Positions 1-9,664 of a DNA stretch of 18,895 nucleotides are shown here, piece after piece. The stretch's first letter is position 1; every line of letters starts with the position of its first letter. The DNA is taken from positions 1 to 18,895 of the forward strand of contig JADGJH010000422.1 in the NCBI GenBank assembly GCA_027596945.1. Direction: 5' to 3'. Under the pieces are notes generated by a model, which had not been told where the DNA came from, did no database searches, and worked only from the letters and a program-made list of their open reading frames with translations. The translations under genes and the position numbers were made by a program. The DNA is from Physocladia obscura (taxonomy: Eukaryota > Chytridiomycota > Chytridiomycetes > Chytridiales > Chytriomycetaceae).

Positions 1-1201
1 TATTCTTGCCTCTCCTTTTTTTTTTTTTTTTTTAATTTTTAAAAAAATTTGTAAATTTTTTTTTTTTTTTTTTTTTTGTTGGTCTTTTTTTTTTTTTTTT
101 TTCTCAAGCAAATTTCTCCACTCACTATCTTCAAGACACTTTGAAATGCATGTCAACGTCCAATGAAAGAGTTCAGGTAAATCTTGTGAAAGCATATCCA
201 CCAATCTTTTTACGCCATTTAACTTTCGAATTTCGACTCTGTTTGCTTCTTTATTATAGTTCAGATAGAAAAATAAAAAGAATCTTGGAAATTTATGAAG
301 TTAACTAACGATCTTCAGCAGACAAAATCAAACTAATGAGAGTATTCTCTTGAATTTCCGGGAATTCAGCTCCGAGAAGTTCTAAGAGTGGCGCTAAACC
401 ATTCGCATACCTAATTTCAGACCTGTTGGAAACTAAAAAATATTTGTAACTCGTTCGTAAATGAACTTTTCAACGTATTACAATCTTCAAGTAGCGATGA
501 AAGGGCTAAAGCTACATTCTTTTTCACGTCAGGATCCGTCGAAGGCAGTAATTTCACGAGTGCCTTGATACCTCCTGCTTTTCTGATGTCAGACTTGATT
601 GAAACTGAATGTTAGGTGTATCAGTAAGACTGAAAATGAAAATATTTTTTTGAAGACAAACAATCTTTAGCTAGATTCGCGAGAGTAAAAGCTGCTTCAT
701 CTTGCACTTCAGGAATCTCGTCAACAGATAAAAGTGAAATGATTGAATCTAAAAGTTCCTTCTTCCTCATTTCGGGATGGATCTCCGCTGTCAAATAATT
801 TAGTATTTGGAAAAGAAAAACATTATATACCATACCTAATTCGGTTGTCGCTGCAATGCAAGCAATTGCAGCCTTTTTTACGGATATTTCTTTTGACCAT
901 GTGAGATCCAGTAAATATTTCAAAATATTCAAATTTAACAGTTGACAGCGACGCTTAGAATCTAAAATACGTACGTTAATAAGATTTAAAAAAGGAGTTT
1001 TTTAAATTCGCAACTATATTCTGCAAATTTTGTCAATGTTTCGAGGGCTTGTATGCATAACGGATAATCTGGAGACTGTAGCAAAAGGATTATGGTTCGA
1101 ACATCAGATATTGAAAAAATTGCAGCTGGCTCGCACTTAAAAGCATTAATAAAAAAATATTGTCCAATTGCTGGACTTACTTTATCAACCAATGTAGTCA
1201 T
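1..1201 (-). CDS. ARMC3: Armadillo-repeat protein, ARMC3-like (3' end outside window)
   Basis: Armadillo-repeat protein whose repeat series reads like the N-terminal half of ARMC3, a protein of ciliated and flagellated eukaryotes. Start ATG at 1201-1199. Introns inferred from GT..AG ends and restored frame: 962-1014, 788-835, 605-661, 433-481, 249-309, and one beginning at 125 with donor GTGAGT. A further 45-nt candidate, 1136-1180, has a GTAAGT donor but is a multiple of three without a stop, so it could be retained. Exons at 836-961, 662-787, 482-604, 310-432 and 126-248 are 126, 126, 123, 123 and 123 nt. All begin and end in phase 1, and each encodes one 41-42 residue repeat with the typical G-[IL]-x-x-L-[VL]-x-L-L core and an A-x-x-x-L-x-x-L second helix. 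The C-terminal part, where ARMC3 has an extra non-ARM domain, is not in the window. The ARM fold is sure; the ARMC3 orthology is recalled similarity, not a search. Confidence 0.75.
16..102. repeat. Three long T runs inside an intron
   Basis: T runs occupy 16-33 (18), 56-77 (22) and 85-102 (18), separated by short AT-rich spacers. On the minus strand they are A runs just downstream of the GTGAGT donor at 125 of the ARMC3-like gene, so they most likely lie in its intron. The frame stays open through them as a lysine-rich stretch, so a poly-Lys exon cannot be excluded. Assembly errors in run length are likely here. Confidence 0.7.
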
Positions 1202-1389
1202 ATCACACTTCCGACAATTTTTGTATGTCGAAGATTTTCTTCAACTTGGAAAATTGCTGGTTTTCTGCAGGGTTTAAGTACAAAAATCTTTCTCTCAAAA
1301 TCAATAAAATGTAATGTTTTATGCTAAATCCTTCCCGCCGCCGACAGAAAAGGAAAAAAAAAAAAAAGAAACACCTCTAAGTCAATATA

Positions 1390-2972
1390 TCAACGTTGTT
1401 TCTTCAAGTTTTTTTCCTCCTCTAATTTCATATTTGTGACAACACTCAAAACACTTGTGCTTGGAATACACCCGTTCTCACAAACAACCAAAGATATGAA
1501 ATGAGCTGGTGTGATGTCATAGTGAAGATTAAGCAACTTCAAATCAGGTATATCACGCCATTCTTTTAAAATAGGTTGCTTGCTTTGAGTGTTATTCTCT
1601 TGATTTGGTGGCGGCATCAAGACTGACGGAAGTACGTTCGCCGGAGATTGAGTTTTGATATTTACTAGCTCATCAGGATCACCTGCAATAAAAAAACAAA
1701 TAATTAAACAAGTCAATTATCAAAAGAAATTGCACAAACCAATCTCATTCCAAACAAACGAGTCCAATTGAACAAGCTCACTAAACTTGATCAACTCACA
1801 TAAAACCATCACAGGAATATGCGAATCATACGCCATCATAGCAACAATCGCCGTTCCAGTGCGCGACAATAACACCCCATTCGACAGAAGTGCGCTGGCG
1901 CCGATTATAACTTTCGTGACTTTCGACATGACGGCACCAAGACTTGTGACGAGTACATATGTGCAGTTGACTCCAAGAGCGACGAGTCGCGTGAGTAAGA
2001 CTTTTCCTTCGAGTTTTGGACGTGCGTCGCTGATAATGACTTTGAAATCAATTTTCCGTTTGGCTGCTTCAATCAGAAGTCGTTCAACGACAGCAGATCT
2101 ATTAAGAATATATGTATATATATATATATATATATATTATAAGTTGGCTGAGTCGCGACGAAATAAATCAGGATCAACATATTACACGACACCTGCCAAA
2201 TGTCAAAATTACATCGCCATGCTTCACCTTCTCTAAAGCTTTCTCAACAATAGATTCATGAGCAGATACGATCTTCTCTTTGATAAATGTATCGATCCAA
2301 TGAAGTAAGTGAGCTTTTGTCTTGAATGAATATGTTACAAACAAGAATTTAAAAATTTAAAAGAACAACAAAAACATACATCCTCATCTGAAGCTTCAAT
2401 CGATATGTTTGAAATCTCCGATTTCAACTGCCTGATTGCAAACTTCATAGTTTGCGCTAGACCTCTGGTTGTGGTGAGATGATCAATTTGCTTGCTCAAA
2501 TACGAATTCAAATTCCTTTGAATAGCAGTCCCAGGCGGAGTCACATAGTCGGCAATCACCTTGAATGTATTTAGATTTACATTTGTAATATCATGATAAT
2601 TTCCATGAAGGAGAGAGAAAAAAAACAAAAAAAAACTCTTACCCGCTTGAATGCAGCTAACATTGCAACACATCTCGCAATTCCGCCAGAAATAATAAAC
2701 TCAGAAAACTGCACACCAAGAGAAACAATCGCCGGATGAACCATGCTATTATTCCGCTGCTGTCCATCCATAAGCTGAATAGTCCTCGCCGCACCCATTC
2801 CGCTCTTTTCAAACTGTGTCAAATGTGCGAGAAGTGGGACGGGTTTCTGTGCTAGAGTTCGGCCCTTCACAACGGCGCGCTTTTGGTGTCTCACGTCATC
2901 GAACCGGATTTGTGACGCGGCGCGCATGTTTGCTGCTTGTGAAGACATTGTCGTTAGTAGCGGCGGCGCCAT
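1390..2972 (-). CDS. GCD2: Translation initiation factor eIF2B subunit delta
   Basis: Regulatory subunit of eIF2B, the decameric exchange factor that reloads eIF2 with GTP and senses eIF2-alpha phosphorylation; cytosolic. Exons 2643-2972, 2380-2559, 2193-2320, 1740-2098 and 1390-1682, with introns 2560-2642, 2321-2379, 2099-2192 and 1683-1739, join into one frame of 429 codons. The conserved IF-2B fold is complete. It includes VHPAIVSLG near residue 73, the VIADYVTPPG segment, GDVILTFGRS, IISDARPKLEG, a SRTGTA loop, the CELIKFSELVQLD segment, DPDELVN and a closing LNLHYDITPAHFISLV stretch followed by IPSTSV, as in yeast GCD2 and human EIF2B4. The start at 2972 is only the first usable ATG. 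The frame stays open upstream and looks coding, so the true N-terminus is probably longer, as it is in human (about 520 aa) and yeast (about 650 aa). The stop is TGA at 1390-1392. Confidence 0.93.
2115..2137. repeat. (TA)n microsatellite in an eIF2B-delta intron
   Basis: An uninterrupted TA dinucleotide run of about 11.5 units lies inside the 94-nt intron 2099-2192, between the donor and the acceptor. Confidence 0.95.
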
Positions 2973-3390
2973 CGTGTTATTCGTTGAGATCTGTACCGCG
3001 ATGAGAGAATTCGAGGAGTCGCCGAGGTTACTCAGAGATAAACTAAGGGTAGTGTTGGAGTTGGAGGAATTCGGTTGGCTTGCGACTGTGCTGGTTGAGC
3101 CTGTTTGTTTGGGCTATTTTTGGGACTGCTGTTCCTGGGGTGGCCGTAGTGTTCCTCCCTTTTGTTGCAGCTTCGCAAGCTTTTTCGCTTTGTTTCTCCC
3201 TTTTCCTATGATATATAATAATATGTTTTTAATGAATGGGTCAGAATTAGATTTGAGTGAATCATTCGAACTAGAAAATTGCGGAAAAAGATCGAGAAAT
3301 GATATATTTGCAGTTGTTTGGAAATTAACTCGAAATAGACGGCACGATCGAATTTCTTTATTGTGGCGGCGGCGCCGGCGCCGGCGCTTT
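2973..3390 (-). other. Probable upstream coding part of eIF2B-delta, exon structure unresolved
   Basis: The eIF2B-delta frame continues without a stop from 2972 up to 3113 and reads as a Ser/Asn/Thr-rich linker. An in-frame TAG lies at 3114-3116. Directly beyond it, 3117-3206, the same frame encodes a Lys/Ala/Gln-rich segment (GRNKAKKLAKLQQKGG) that resembles the basic N-terminal arm of other delta subunits. A 48-nt intron with a weak GTCCCA donor would remove the TAG and keep frame. Further up, a possible acceptor (TCATAG) sits near 3206, and the frame is open to an Arg-rich stretch near 3390. No ATG fits clearly. This is either the real N-terminus behind weak introns, or a diverged 5' end with translation starting at 2972. 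Confidence 0.45.
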
Positions 3391-3872
3391 TGCTGCTAAG
3401 TCAATATTTTGTGGGGTTTCACAATTTGCGATGATTCGACAGAATTCGTAACAGCCATTGACGCATTTTGCAGTCGCGAAATGAAGATCGCACGAAAATA
3501 GAATCGCTGACAAAACAGTACGAAAAGAACAAACCTTGAATATCTGCTGTTTTTCGGGGGGCTTGAACTTTTTCTCAGGGATAGCACCAGTTGCAACAGT
3601 GACGGAAACGACGGATATAGCGGCCGGTGCAAATAATGACGCTTCCAGTGAGCGGAGCTCCTTCGACTGCTTATGTCGTTTTGGAGAGAAGTTTCAGTTA
3701 TTGTTTTTAACTTGACCAGATAATTGCAGGCGATAGAGTTAGCAACAGAACTAACGGCGGAAGTTTCGGGAAGGAGTATTTGCAAGTTTTTCGCGTTTGG
3801 AATCAAATGCCGAGATTCTATATGCACTGCGCTGTCGTTGCCGTTGGACTTTGTTTTGTTTCGACCACTCAT
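3358..3872 (-). CDS. Hypothetical small protein (doubtful)
   Basis: An ATG at 3870-3872 opens a frame that, with a 50-nt intron (3667-3716, donor GTCAAG, acceptor GCAG, TAAC branch-like site), joins a second frame free of stops down to TAA at 3358-3360, giving about 154 residues. The product starts MSGRNKTKSNG. It has a charged middle, four closely spaced cysteines (C-x3-C-x3-C-x6-C) and an Ala/Pro tail. Without splicing, the first frame alone is also open to 3396 and gives 158 residues. I do not recognise the family. The 5' part could instead be a remote N-terminal exon of eIF2B-delta, since both are on the same strand and the initiator fits a basic N-terminus. Confidence 0.3.
3365..3387. 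repeat. GGC/GCC simple repeat
   Basis: A GC-only run of GGC and GCC triplets in otherwise AT-rich DNA. Read on the minus strand it encodes Arg, Ala/Gly or Ala/Pro runs depending on frame. Confidence 0.85.
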
Positions 3873-4680
3873 TTTTTTGACGTTTTTTGTTTTCTCATGC
3901 CTGGTTTATTGATAGTATTTTTCATTTCTTTTTTCACCTCCATAATAATAAACATAATTTAGGTTGACTTTTGACCACCAATACTGTTTATATTCACTGA
4001 TCTTGTTGGAAGCATTTAATATCGACAAGGGAAATGATAATATTGAAAGCACACCCAACAGACCAACCAAGGGCATCTTCTTTGGCTATAAAAAAAGAGT
4101 TAATGTTGATGAATCACATCCAGAAGCAGACTTAAAGAGTTTTGATATTCAAAATGCCATTTAGTATGTTTTAGTGTAAAGAATACAGCATGGTATGTTT
4201 ACAGAAGAAAAAACTATATTCCGGTAAGTTGAAACCAAGGCTTCAACAACAGAAAACACACTTCCATTGGGAGGCAATAGATGGTATAGTAAGCCCATTC
4301 TTACATATTTCCAACTGTTTCTGATAGAAGATTATTTACAAGATAATTCCTTCAAGTGCTCCAATGAAAAAGACACAAAGCTGATGATAGAAAGCTTTAT
4401 TGGATATATCCGCAAGGATTCAGCCAGACGCAAATATCACTTACTGTATGCATTTTGATGTATTTTTGAGCCTTAAAATATCTGAAGATAGTATATGACG
4501 TTGTCAAAGAACTGTGGCAGGGTAAAGATAGGCAAAATACAGGCCATATTTTCGTTCCTGTTAGGAGGTTCTAAATTAGGAAGCGGAAGCATTTACTGAA
4601 CACATATTGCCGCTCAAATTGGTATTTAAGAAGTTCTCGAATTGTGATGCCATCTTTTCTCAACAAAATTGACAGCTTCC
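3873..4680. other. Gene-poor stretch with broken plus-strand reading frames
   Basis: No intact gene is visible. Two coding-like plus-strand segments, 3964-4164 and 4267-4458, have normal-looking composition but no proper start codon, and they are separated by stops. The second contains the phrase LFLIEDYLQDN followed by a Lys/Glu/Asp-rich stretch. Similar wording recurs in a small frame at 14353-14490. A decayed gene or mobile element is the likeliest reading. The promoter of the hydrolase at 4681 must lie in the right-hand part; I see no clear TATA box. Confidence 0.4.
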
Positions 4681-5751
4681 ATGGCTGCCGAAGAGGATTG
4701 TCAAGAGGTAGCATTCATCACATCGAATGGTATCACTGTAGCAGGAAAGAAGTATTACTCACCAGGAGAACCTTGCACGGACATCGACGAGGAGCTTCGC
4801 ATTCTGGCTATTCATGGCTGGGTTTGAACAAAAAAAACAAAAAAAAAAACACTACTGATGTAAAAAGCTTTTCATCAATAACAGTTGGATAACGCAAACT
4901 CGTACAACGAATTCGCATCACGTTTTCTGAAATTTTCTGGACGACCAACAATATTTATAGCCATCGACCTTCCAGGACACGGAAAATCAGGTCACGTCGC
5001 ACGCGCAGTGTCAAGCTATTTCCTCTGGGATTTCGCGCTCGCGGTTTTGGACATATCAATCAGCCTCCGCTGGGAAAGGTTTGTGCTGCTTGGACACAGT
5101 ATGGGCGGACATGTGGCCGCATTATTTGCCGGGGTATACCCAGAGAAATTGAAATCTCTGGTTCTGTTTGAGAGCGTCGGACATATCAACAGACTCAACG
5201 TTCCAGGCGACGATGCTGCAAGTATGCGCAAATTCATTGATCGCCGTCGGACCGTGAATCTCGAGGAATCAAGCATCACCGAAAACAGTAAAACTTCAAT
5301 TAGAAATGTTTATGAATCTGTTGAAGCGGCTGCGCGGGTTAGGATGGAAGGCGCCACGCGAGTTTCTTTTGAAGCTGCAATGGCATTGTGCGAACGGGGA
5401 TTGACCAACGATAGCCAAAATAAATGGACTTGGACGACAGACAAGCGATTGCTGATGCGGCATTTTTTCCAATGGGATCACATTGGTATTGAAAATATCA
5501 TGTCAAGCATTGAATGTAAGGTTTTGCTGATTTTGGGGTGTGATTCTGCGATTTTGAAGCAACAAGATCCGTTGGTGAATAACCGGATTGCAGTTTTGCG
5601 AAATCGGAGAAAAAAAGATCAGGATAAAGGCGGGTTTATTGAAACACGCGTACAATGGATTTCTAAGGGTACACATCATTTGCATTTGGAGCATGACACT
5701 GTTGATGTTGTTGTGGATAACGTTTTCGACTTTGTAACTGGATTGAAATAA
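4681..5751 (+). CDS. Alpha/beta hydrolase, serine hydrolase-like (SERHL family)
   Basis: Two exons, 4681-4821 and 4885-5751, with a 63-nt intron (4822-4884), give 335 residues. The splice joins the oxyanion-hole HGW (residues 45-47) to LDNANSYNEF, so the junction restores the HGWLDNANS signature typical of SERHL/SERHL2 hydrolases. Further motifs are DLPGHGKS near 75-82, the nucleophile elbow GHSMGG with Ser119, FAGVYPEKLKSLVLFE after it, and a C-terminal GTHHLHLEH that should carry the catalytic His (311 or 314). No signal peptide or membrane segment is seen. The family is probably esterase or peroxisome-associated, but the substrate is unknown. The ATG sits in TCCATGG and is the first in frame. 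The gene ends 92 nt from the end of the opposing RRP8 gene. Confidence 0.88.
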
Positions 5752-5843
5752 AAAAAAGGTGGGTATCAACAAAATCGTAAACGTAAATCGATATGAGCGA
5801 ATGCAATAGTGGAGAGATGATTGCAACAGGTTCAAATTTTTTA

Positions 5844-7210
5844 TTATCTTTTTCGGTATAAACACGGTGTAAGCAAGGGCTTTCCTTTGACTGCTATACC
5901 CTCCTCATCTATACTGCCACCCTTGATTTTCACGCCCTTGTCTTGTTTCACAAAGTCAAACAAGATAAACATCTTGTTGCTGGCATCCTGTTATAAAACA
6001 TGGATGTCAAAAATTACATATCTGCGTAATTAAAAACAAAAAATCCAAAAAGAACCTTCTTCTTTAGTTTAAACCCCAATCCGACAAGCGCAGCAATAAA
6101 CTTGTTCACGTTTGGAAATCGACTGATAACTTCAGCAATCTGCAAAAGTCCGCCATCCTTCATAATCCTATGTGCCTCACGAAGAAAATCAATGAAATTC
6201 GTGCCCATCAGACTCAACGAAAACACTACAACATCTGCAACTTTGTTTTTCAGCGGTACACTTCGAATATCGCACGCAACAACATATTCGTTAGGACTTG
6301 CAAGATCGAATGAATGGACATGGAATTTTTGATGAGCCGGCGTATTTAATGTCATCAAAGATTTCGCTAATGCTGCTTCTCCGCATCCCATATCCACAAT
6401 AACAATCGGCTTTTTGTCGTTGTGGTTTTCTGGTTTGTAAACAGATAGAATGTCAATGAAGTGATTCACTGGATTCGACGGCCATGATTCGACTTGGGCC
6501 CGGAACCCTGCATGATACTGGCATGAAAAAAAGAAAAGTAAGCACAGTTGTTTGCGAATACCAAATAATAGCATGCGAGAAGAAAACTAACAATTTCAAA
6601 CGTTTCGGGCTCCTTTTTAAAAAGCTTAACAGCCACGTCACTTGTAGTGGTATACAGCTTTTCATTGATCATTCGAAACCTGCCGCCAGATAAAGCCTTT
6701 TTCATTTTCGCCTGCAATTCAGTAAGCCCCCCCATTAATTCTCCTTGGAGTTTTACAGTCTGCTGTTTTGGAGAAATTTTGCTGGTTGTTGTTGTCGTTG
6801 CAAGTTTCGACTTTCGCGACTGCACCGGCGGCGGAATAGTTGGAGAACTTGACACGGCTTTTGAAACAGTATTCGAGCTTTCTTTGCTTTTTACAATGGC
6901 CTGTTAAATTATTTATCTTTTGACTGCCAACAAAAAGAAAATAGAAAAAATATATGGTTCCTAAAACCTGTAAAAGTAATGCGCGATTGTTGCTTGTTAC
7001 TTTCAACGTTTTCGCAACTGTTACAGTAGATGGCGCAGTTGTTGTTTTTGGTGCATCAACGTTGACTACATTTCCGGTGGTTATTGTTGATTCATCGTCT
7101 GCAATTTTATTACTCGGCTTGCGCTTTTTAGAAGAAGCCTGTCTTTCAGTTTGACTATCATTCGATTCGTTCAGTGTTCGTTTCATAGTGTTATCAACTG
7201 CTTTCTGCAT
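5844..7210 (-). CDS. RRP8: Ribosomal RNA-processing protein 8, SAM-dependent rRNA methyltransferase
   Basis: Nucleolar methyltransferase; in yeast it makes m1A645 in 25S rRNA, and the animal homologue is nucleomethylin. Exons 6968-7210, 6592-6900, 6056-6517 and 5844-5987 (introns 6901-6967, 6518-6591, 5988-6055) give 385 residues. The first ~130 residues are a low-complexity Lys/Ser/Thr-rich tail (KKRKPS) fitting nuclear localisation. The conserved domain starts at about residue 150 with GGRFRMINEKLYT, then YHAGFRAQVESWP at 185. SAM motif I is VDMGCGEAAL (225-234), followed by FDLAS (254-258), CDI (266-268) and SLSLMGTN (284-291). The last exon supplies the FILFDFVK strand and the terminal LTPCLYRKR, which matches the family's usual end. 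All key motifs are intact. Confidence 0.95.
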
Positions 7211-7782
7211 TTTTGAATTTTGTGTGAGTTGGGAAAAGATCTTTACGAAAGATAAACACGAACATGGGTCTCATTTGATTTTGCTGATTTTGAAGGTGTG
7301 TTTGAGTTTGCCAATTGTGGTTGGTGGTTGCTTTTCTTGTTCTTTCCCATTTAATTTTGCGCAACCAAAAAAAAAAAAAAAACAAATCTAAGTATTATTT
7401 TGCTTTCCATCATTAACCTCAATTGCAGTATCTTGTTAATTTGAAGTAAATGCACAATCTGATTTTTCATGATAATTTATAAGTTATACAGAAGCTGTCT
7501 TATCATCATTGCTAATTGCATTGTGTATTGCATTGAAGTTATTGTTTTTTGGAAGTAATTTACGCAAATCTTTGCCAACTATCCCAAATTAATACCTGTG
7601 TACCAAACGAATGTCAAACTTTGTATGAGCAGCAGTATTTGGGAAGCTAAGATGTTTGAGAGTCATCAATTCACTCTTGATGGAGTTGAAGTGTTGTGTA
7701 TATTTCAGAAGTTTTCTTGAGCCTTGATAGAGAATATATACAATGTCTGTCAGTTTCTTGATTTGGTCAGTTGGTCGATAAT

Positions 7783-8079
7783 TTACCCACAGCTTAAATG
7801 TAGTGTACTGAATCCATCACAGCTTAACTCAACTGAGGCGAATTCAATCTTGTTTTCCATTCTTGAGTATGTGCGCAACGAGTATTTGGTTTTGTCAAAG
7901 ATAAATAAATCTACGGTGCTTTCATCAAGGAGGGCTCATTTTTGTTTAGATGGCGGTTGACCAAAGAACCTAATTCACGTCACTAGAAATTTTTGAAGTA
8001 TGTCAGTGACTTTGTGCTTGGTTAAAACTTGAGAGAGCCAATCAATGTCCATCATAATTAATTCTTTGATGGTACTGGC
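7783..8079 (-). pseudogene. Coding-like frame with stops, unidentified
   Basis: Reading leftwards from 8079, one frame gives IKELIMMDIDWLSQVLTKHK and goes on to TDILQKFLV before a TGA. It then continues in the same frame through a second TGA to about 50 more sensible residues, ending with CDGFSTLHLSCG and TAA at 7783-7785. Amino acid use looks like protein rather than noise. The first part is loosely like a COR-domain segment of Roco proteins, but this is weak. Short introns could remove the stops, so a small live gene is not excluded. Confidence 0.25.
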
Positions 8080-8102
8080 GCTCTGTACTTTTATAGAGAG
8101 TC

Positions 8103-8110
8103 TATAAAAT
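8103..8110 (+). promoter_or_regulatory. TATA-box-like element before the LRR gene
   Basis: TATAAAAT lies 22 bp upstream of the first ATG (8132) and 37 bp upstream of the second in-frame ATG (8147). The tight spacing to 8132 makes 8147 a realistic start if this is the functional TATA box. Confidence 0.4.
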
Positions 8111-8131
8111 AATTACTTCGTGCCTTTCATC

Positions 8132-9664
8132 ATGTGTTTTTTTAACATGAAAAGTTGTGTGAAAACTTTGCTGTTGAAGGAGACAGAGAAAGTGCTTGTT
8201 GTCGTGTTTGAGCACATTGCGCAATTCTTGGATGTCCGGACGCAGCTGGCGGTGCTCGCCGGCTGCCGGAAGTTGTGGGAGTCCGGACTACGCACGCGAA
8301 CTATGCTGCACGCCCAAGTCTCCGTTCCGCCCAAGGCAAGAGCCAATATTGACGATGTCCGTGCGCGACTTTTGGCACTCGCGCCGTTGATGCGACAATT
8401 GCATGCGCCAGCGCTCAGTATTATCTCGTTGCCAGGGCTTGATTTGAATTCTGTTTGGCCGCTCGTCTCGCTGTCTCTCGGTGGTACCACTACGTCGGCT
8501 GCTTTTTTATTCGATCTGCCAGTTGTTCTCGCTCATCCATTATTTTCATCGATCGTTACATTATCACTGAAATACTCGGAGAACGTGACAAGTCCTGCTC
8601 TCAGAAGCCTGTCATTACTGCACAATTTACGCCACCTCGATTGTTCCCATACATCACTTGCCTTTTTAGACTCGTCTATTTCGGAACTTGTCAACCTCAT
8701 ATCATTGGATATTAGCATCACAAGAATATCTGATATTTCTGAAATCACAAAATTGCTGCAATTGACGTTTCTCGGAATGGAAATGATTCCTGTTGGAGAC
8801 TTGTCGCCGTTGAAATACTTGCCAAAATTGCAGCATTTGAATTTGAATTTTTGCACTGCCGAATCCTATTCCTTTTTAACTGAGTTGCACGAGCTCAAAG
8901 TATTGAAGCTCGAAAATAGTTGGATGAATGATATGAATGCACAATCAATTTCAAATTTGTTTCAATTAGAAACATTGCATTTGATAAACTCTCATGTATC
9001 AGATCTTATTCATATTTCAAAATTGAAAAATATCCAAGACTTTTCTGTTGCAGCTTCTGTATCAATTGAAAATTCAAACGTTTTGGCATCTTTTTCTTCA
9101 ACTTTACGTATTCTAAATCTCAGTTATGCCCAAATCACTAGTTTCGAATTTCTTAAAAGCATGACACATTTGACAGTTTTGAATTTGACATTCACTCGAG
9201 TTTCAAAACTTCTTTTGCCAGATTTGCCCTTATTGAATGAATTTTATGCAAGTGGTACGCTTATCAACAACGCAGAGCTCAAAAAACTTGTGAAACATGC
9301 TCCAAATCTTGTTATTTTAGATATAGCTTCAACAATTATTTCAGATATTGCACCACTCGCGGATTTAAAAAAATTGAAAACTGTGGTACTTGCGCTGTGT
9401 TCTGAGCTTGAAAATATTGACTCACTGTCGAAACTGGTACACCTAACTTTTTTGGATATTTCAATGACAAAAGTTTCTGATTTATATGTCATAACGAATC
9501 TGATCAATTTAGAAAGATTAAATATCAAAAATACCCCAATCAAATCAATTCACTCCTTGTTTGCTTTGAAAAAACTGAAGTTGCTTGCAGTTGGAAGTTT
9601 AAGCCGCGACCTTGGATTTGCTAAATTGAATGATTCGTTACCAAATCTCCACATTGTAAGATGA
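8132..9664 (+). CDS. Leucine-rich-repeat protein with F-box-like N-terminus
   Basis: Intronless frame of 510 residues from ATG 8132 (505 from ATG 8147). Residues about 18-55 (VFEHIAQFLDVRTQLAVLAG) look like an F-box: a helix with a hydrophobic I-A-x-F-L core, then a hydrophobic helix and a Trp near residue 51. From about residue 130 to the end there are many LRRs of 21-23 residues with L-x-x-L-x-x-L-x-[IL]-x-x-T-x-I-x-[DE]-[IL] units. This pattern is closer to the internalin/LRR_4 type than to the classical F-box LRR consensus. If the F-box is real, the protein would be an SCF ubiquitin-ligase substrate receptor, with the LRR arc binding the target. Base use is uneven: the first ~350 nt are clearly richer in G+C than the LRR part. 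No signal peptide or membrane helix is seen. Confidence 0.85.
   Translation: MCFFNMKSCVKTLLLKETEKVLVVVFEHIAQFLDVRTQLAVLAGCRKLWESGLRTRTMLHAQVSVPPKARANIDDVRARLLALAPLMRQLHAPALSIISLPGLDLNSVWPLVSLSLGGTTTSAAFLFDLPVVLAHPLFSSIVTLSLKYSENVTSPALRSLSLLHNLRHLDCSHTSLAFLDSSISELVNLISLDISITRISDISEITKLLQLTFLGMEMIPVGDLSPLKYLPKLQHLNLNFCTAESYSFLTELHELKVLKLENSWMNDMNAQSISNLFQLETLHLINSHVSDLIHISKLKNIQDFSVAASVSIENSNVLASFSSTLRILNLSYAQITSFEFLKSMTHLTVLNLTFTRVSKLLLPDLPLLNEFYASGTLINNAELKKLVKHAPNLVILDIASTIISDIAPLADLKKLKTVVLALCSELENIDSLSKLVHLTFLDISMTKVSDLYVITNLINLERLNIKNTPIKSIHSLFALKKLKLLAVGSLSRDLGFAKLNDSLPNLHIVR

Larger units (their letters stand above)
7211..8131. other. Intergenic stretch between RRP8 and the LRR gene, no intact gene
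   Basis: It holds the 5' flank of RRP8 on the left (an A run at about 7367-7381) and the promoter of the LRR gene on the right. I see no complete gene. A minus-strand frame at 7783-8079 looks coding but is broken by stops and is listed separately. A plus-strand frame of 78 codons at 7724-7960 lacks an ATG-led coding look and is probably its shadow. Confidence 0.6.

Noticed and set aside
1092..1277. Plus-strand frame of 61 codons, and a GGTTCGAAC that looks like a tRNA B box
   Set aside because: The frame is the shadow of the ARM exon on the other strand, and no A box or cloverleaf can be drawn around the GGTTCGAAC.
2816..3399. Plus-strand frames of 62 and 157 codons
   Set aside because: They are opposite the eIF2B-delta coding region; the protein is Cys/Phe/Arg-rich nonsense with an Arg run from the GGC repeat.
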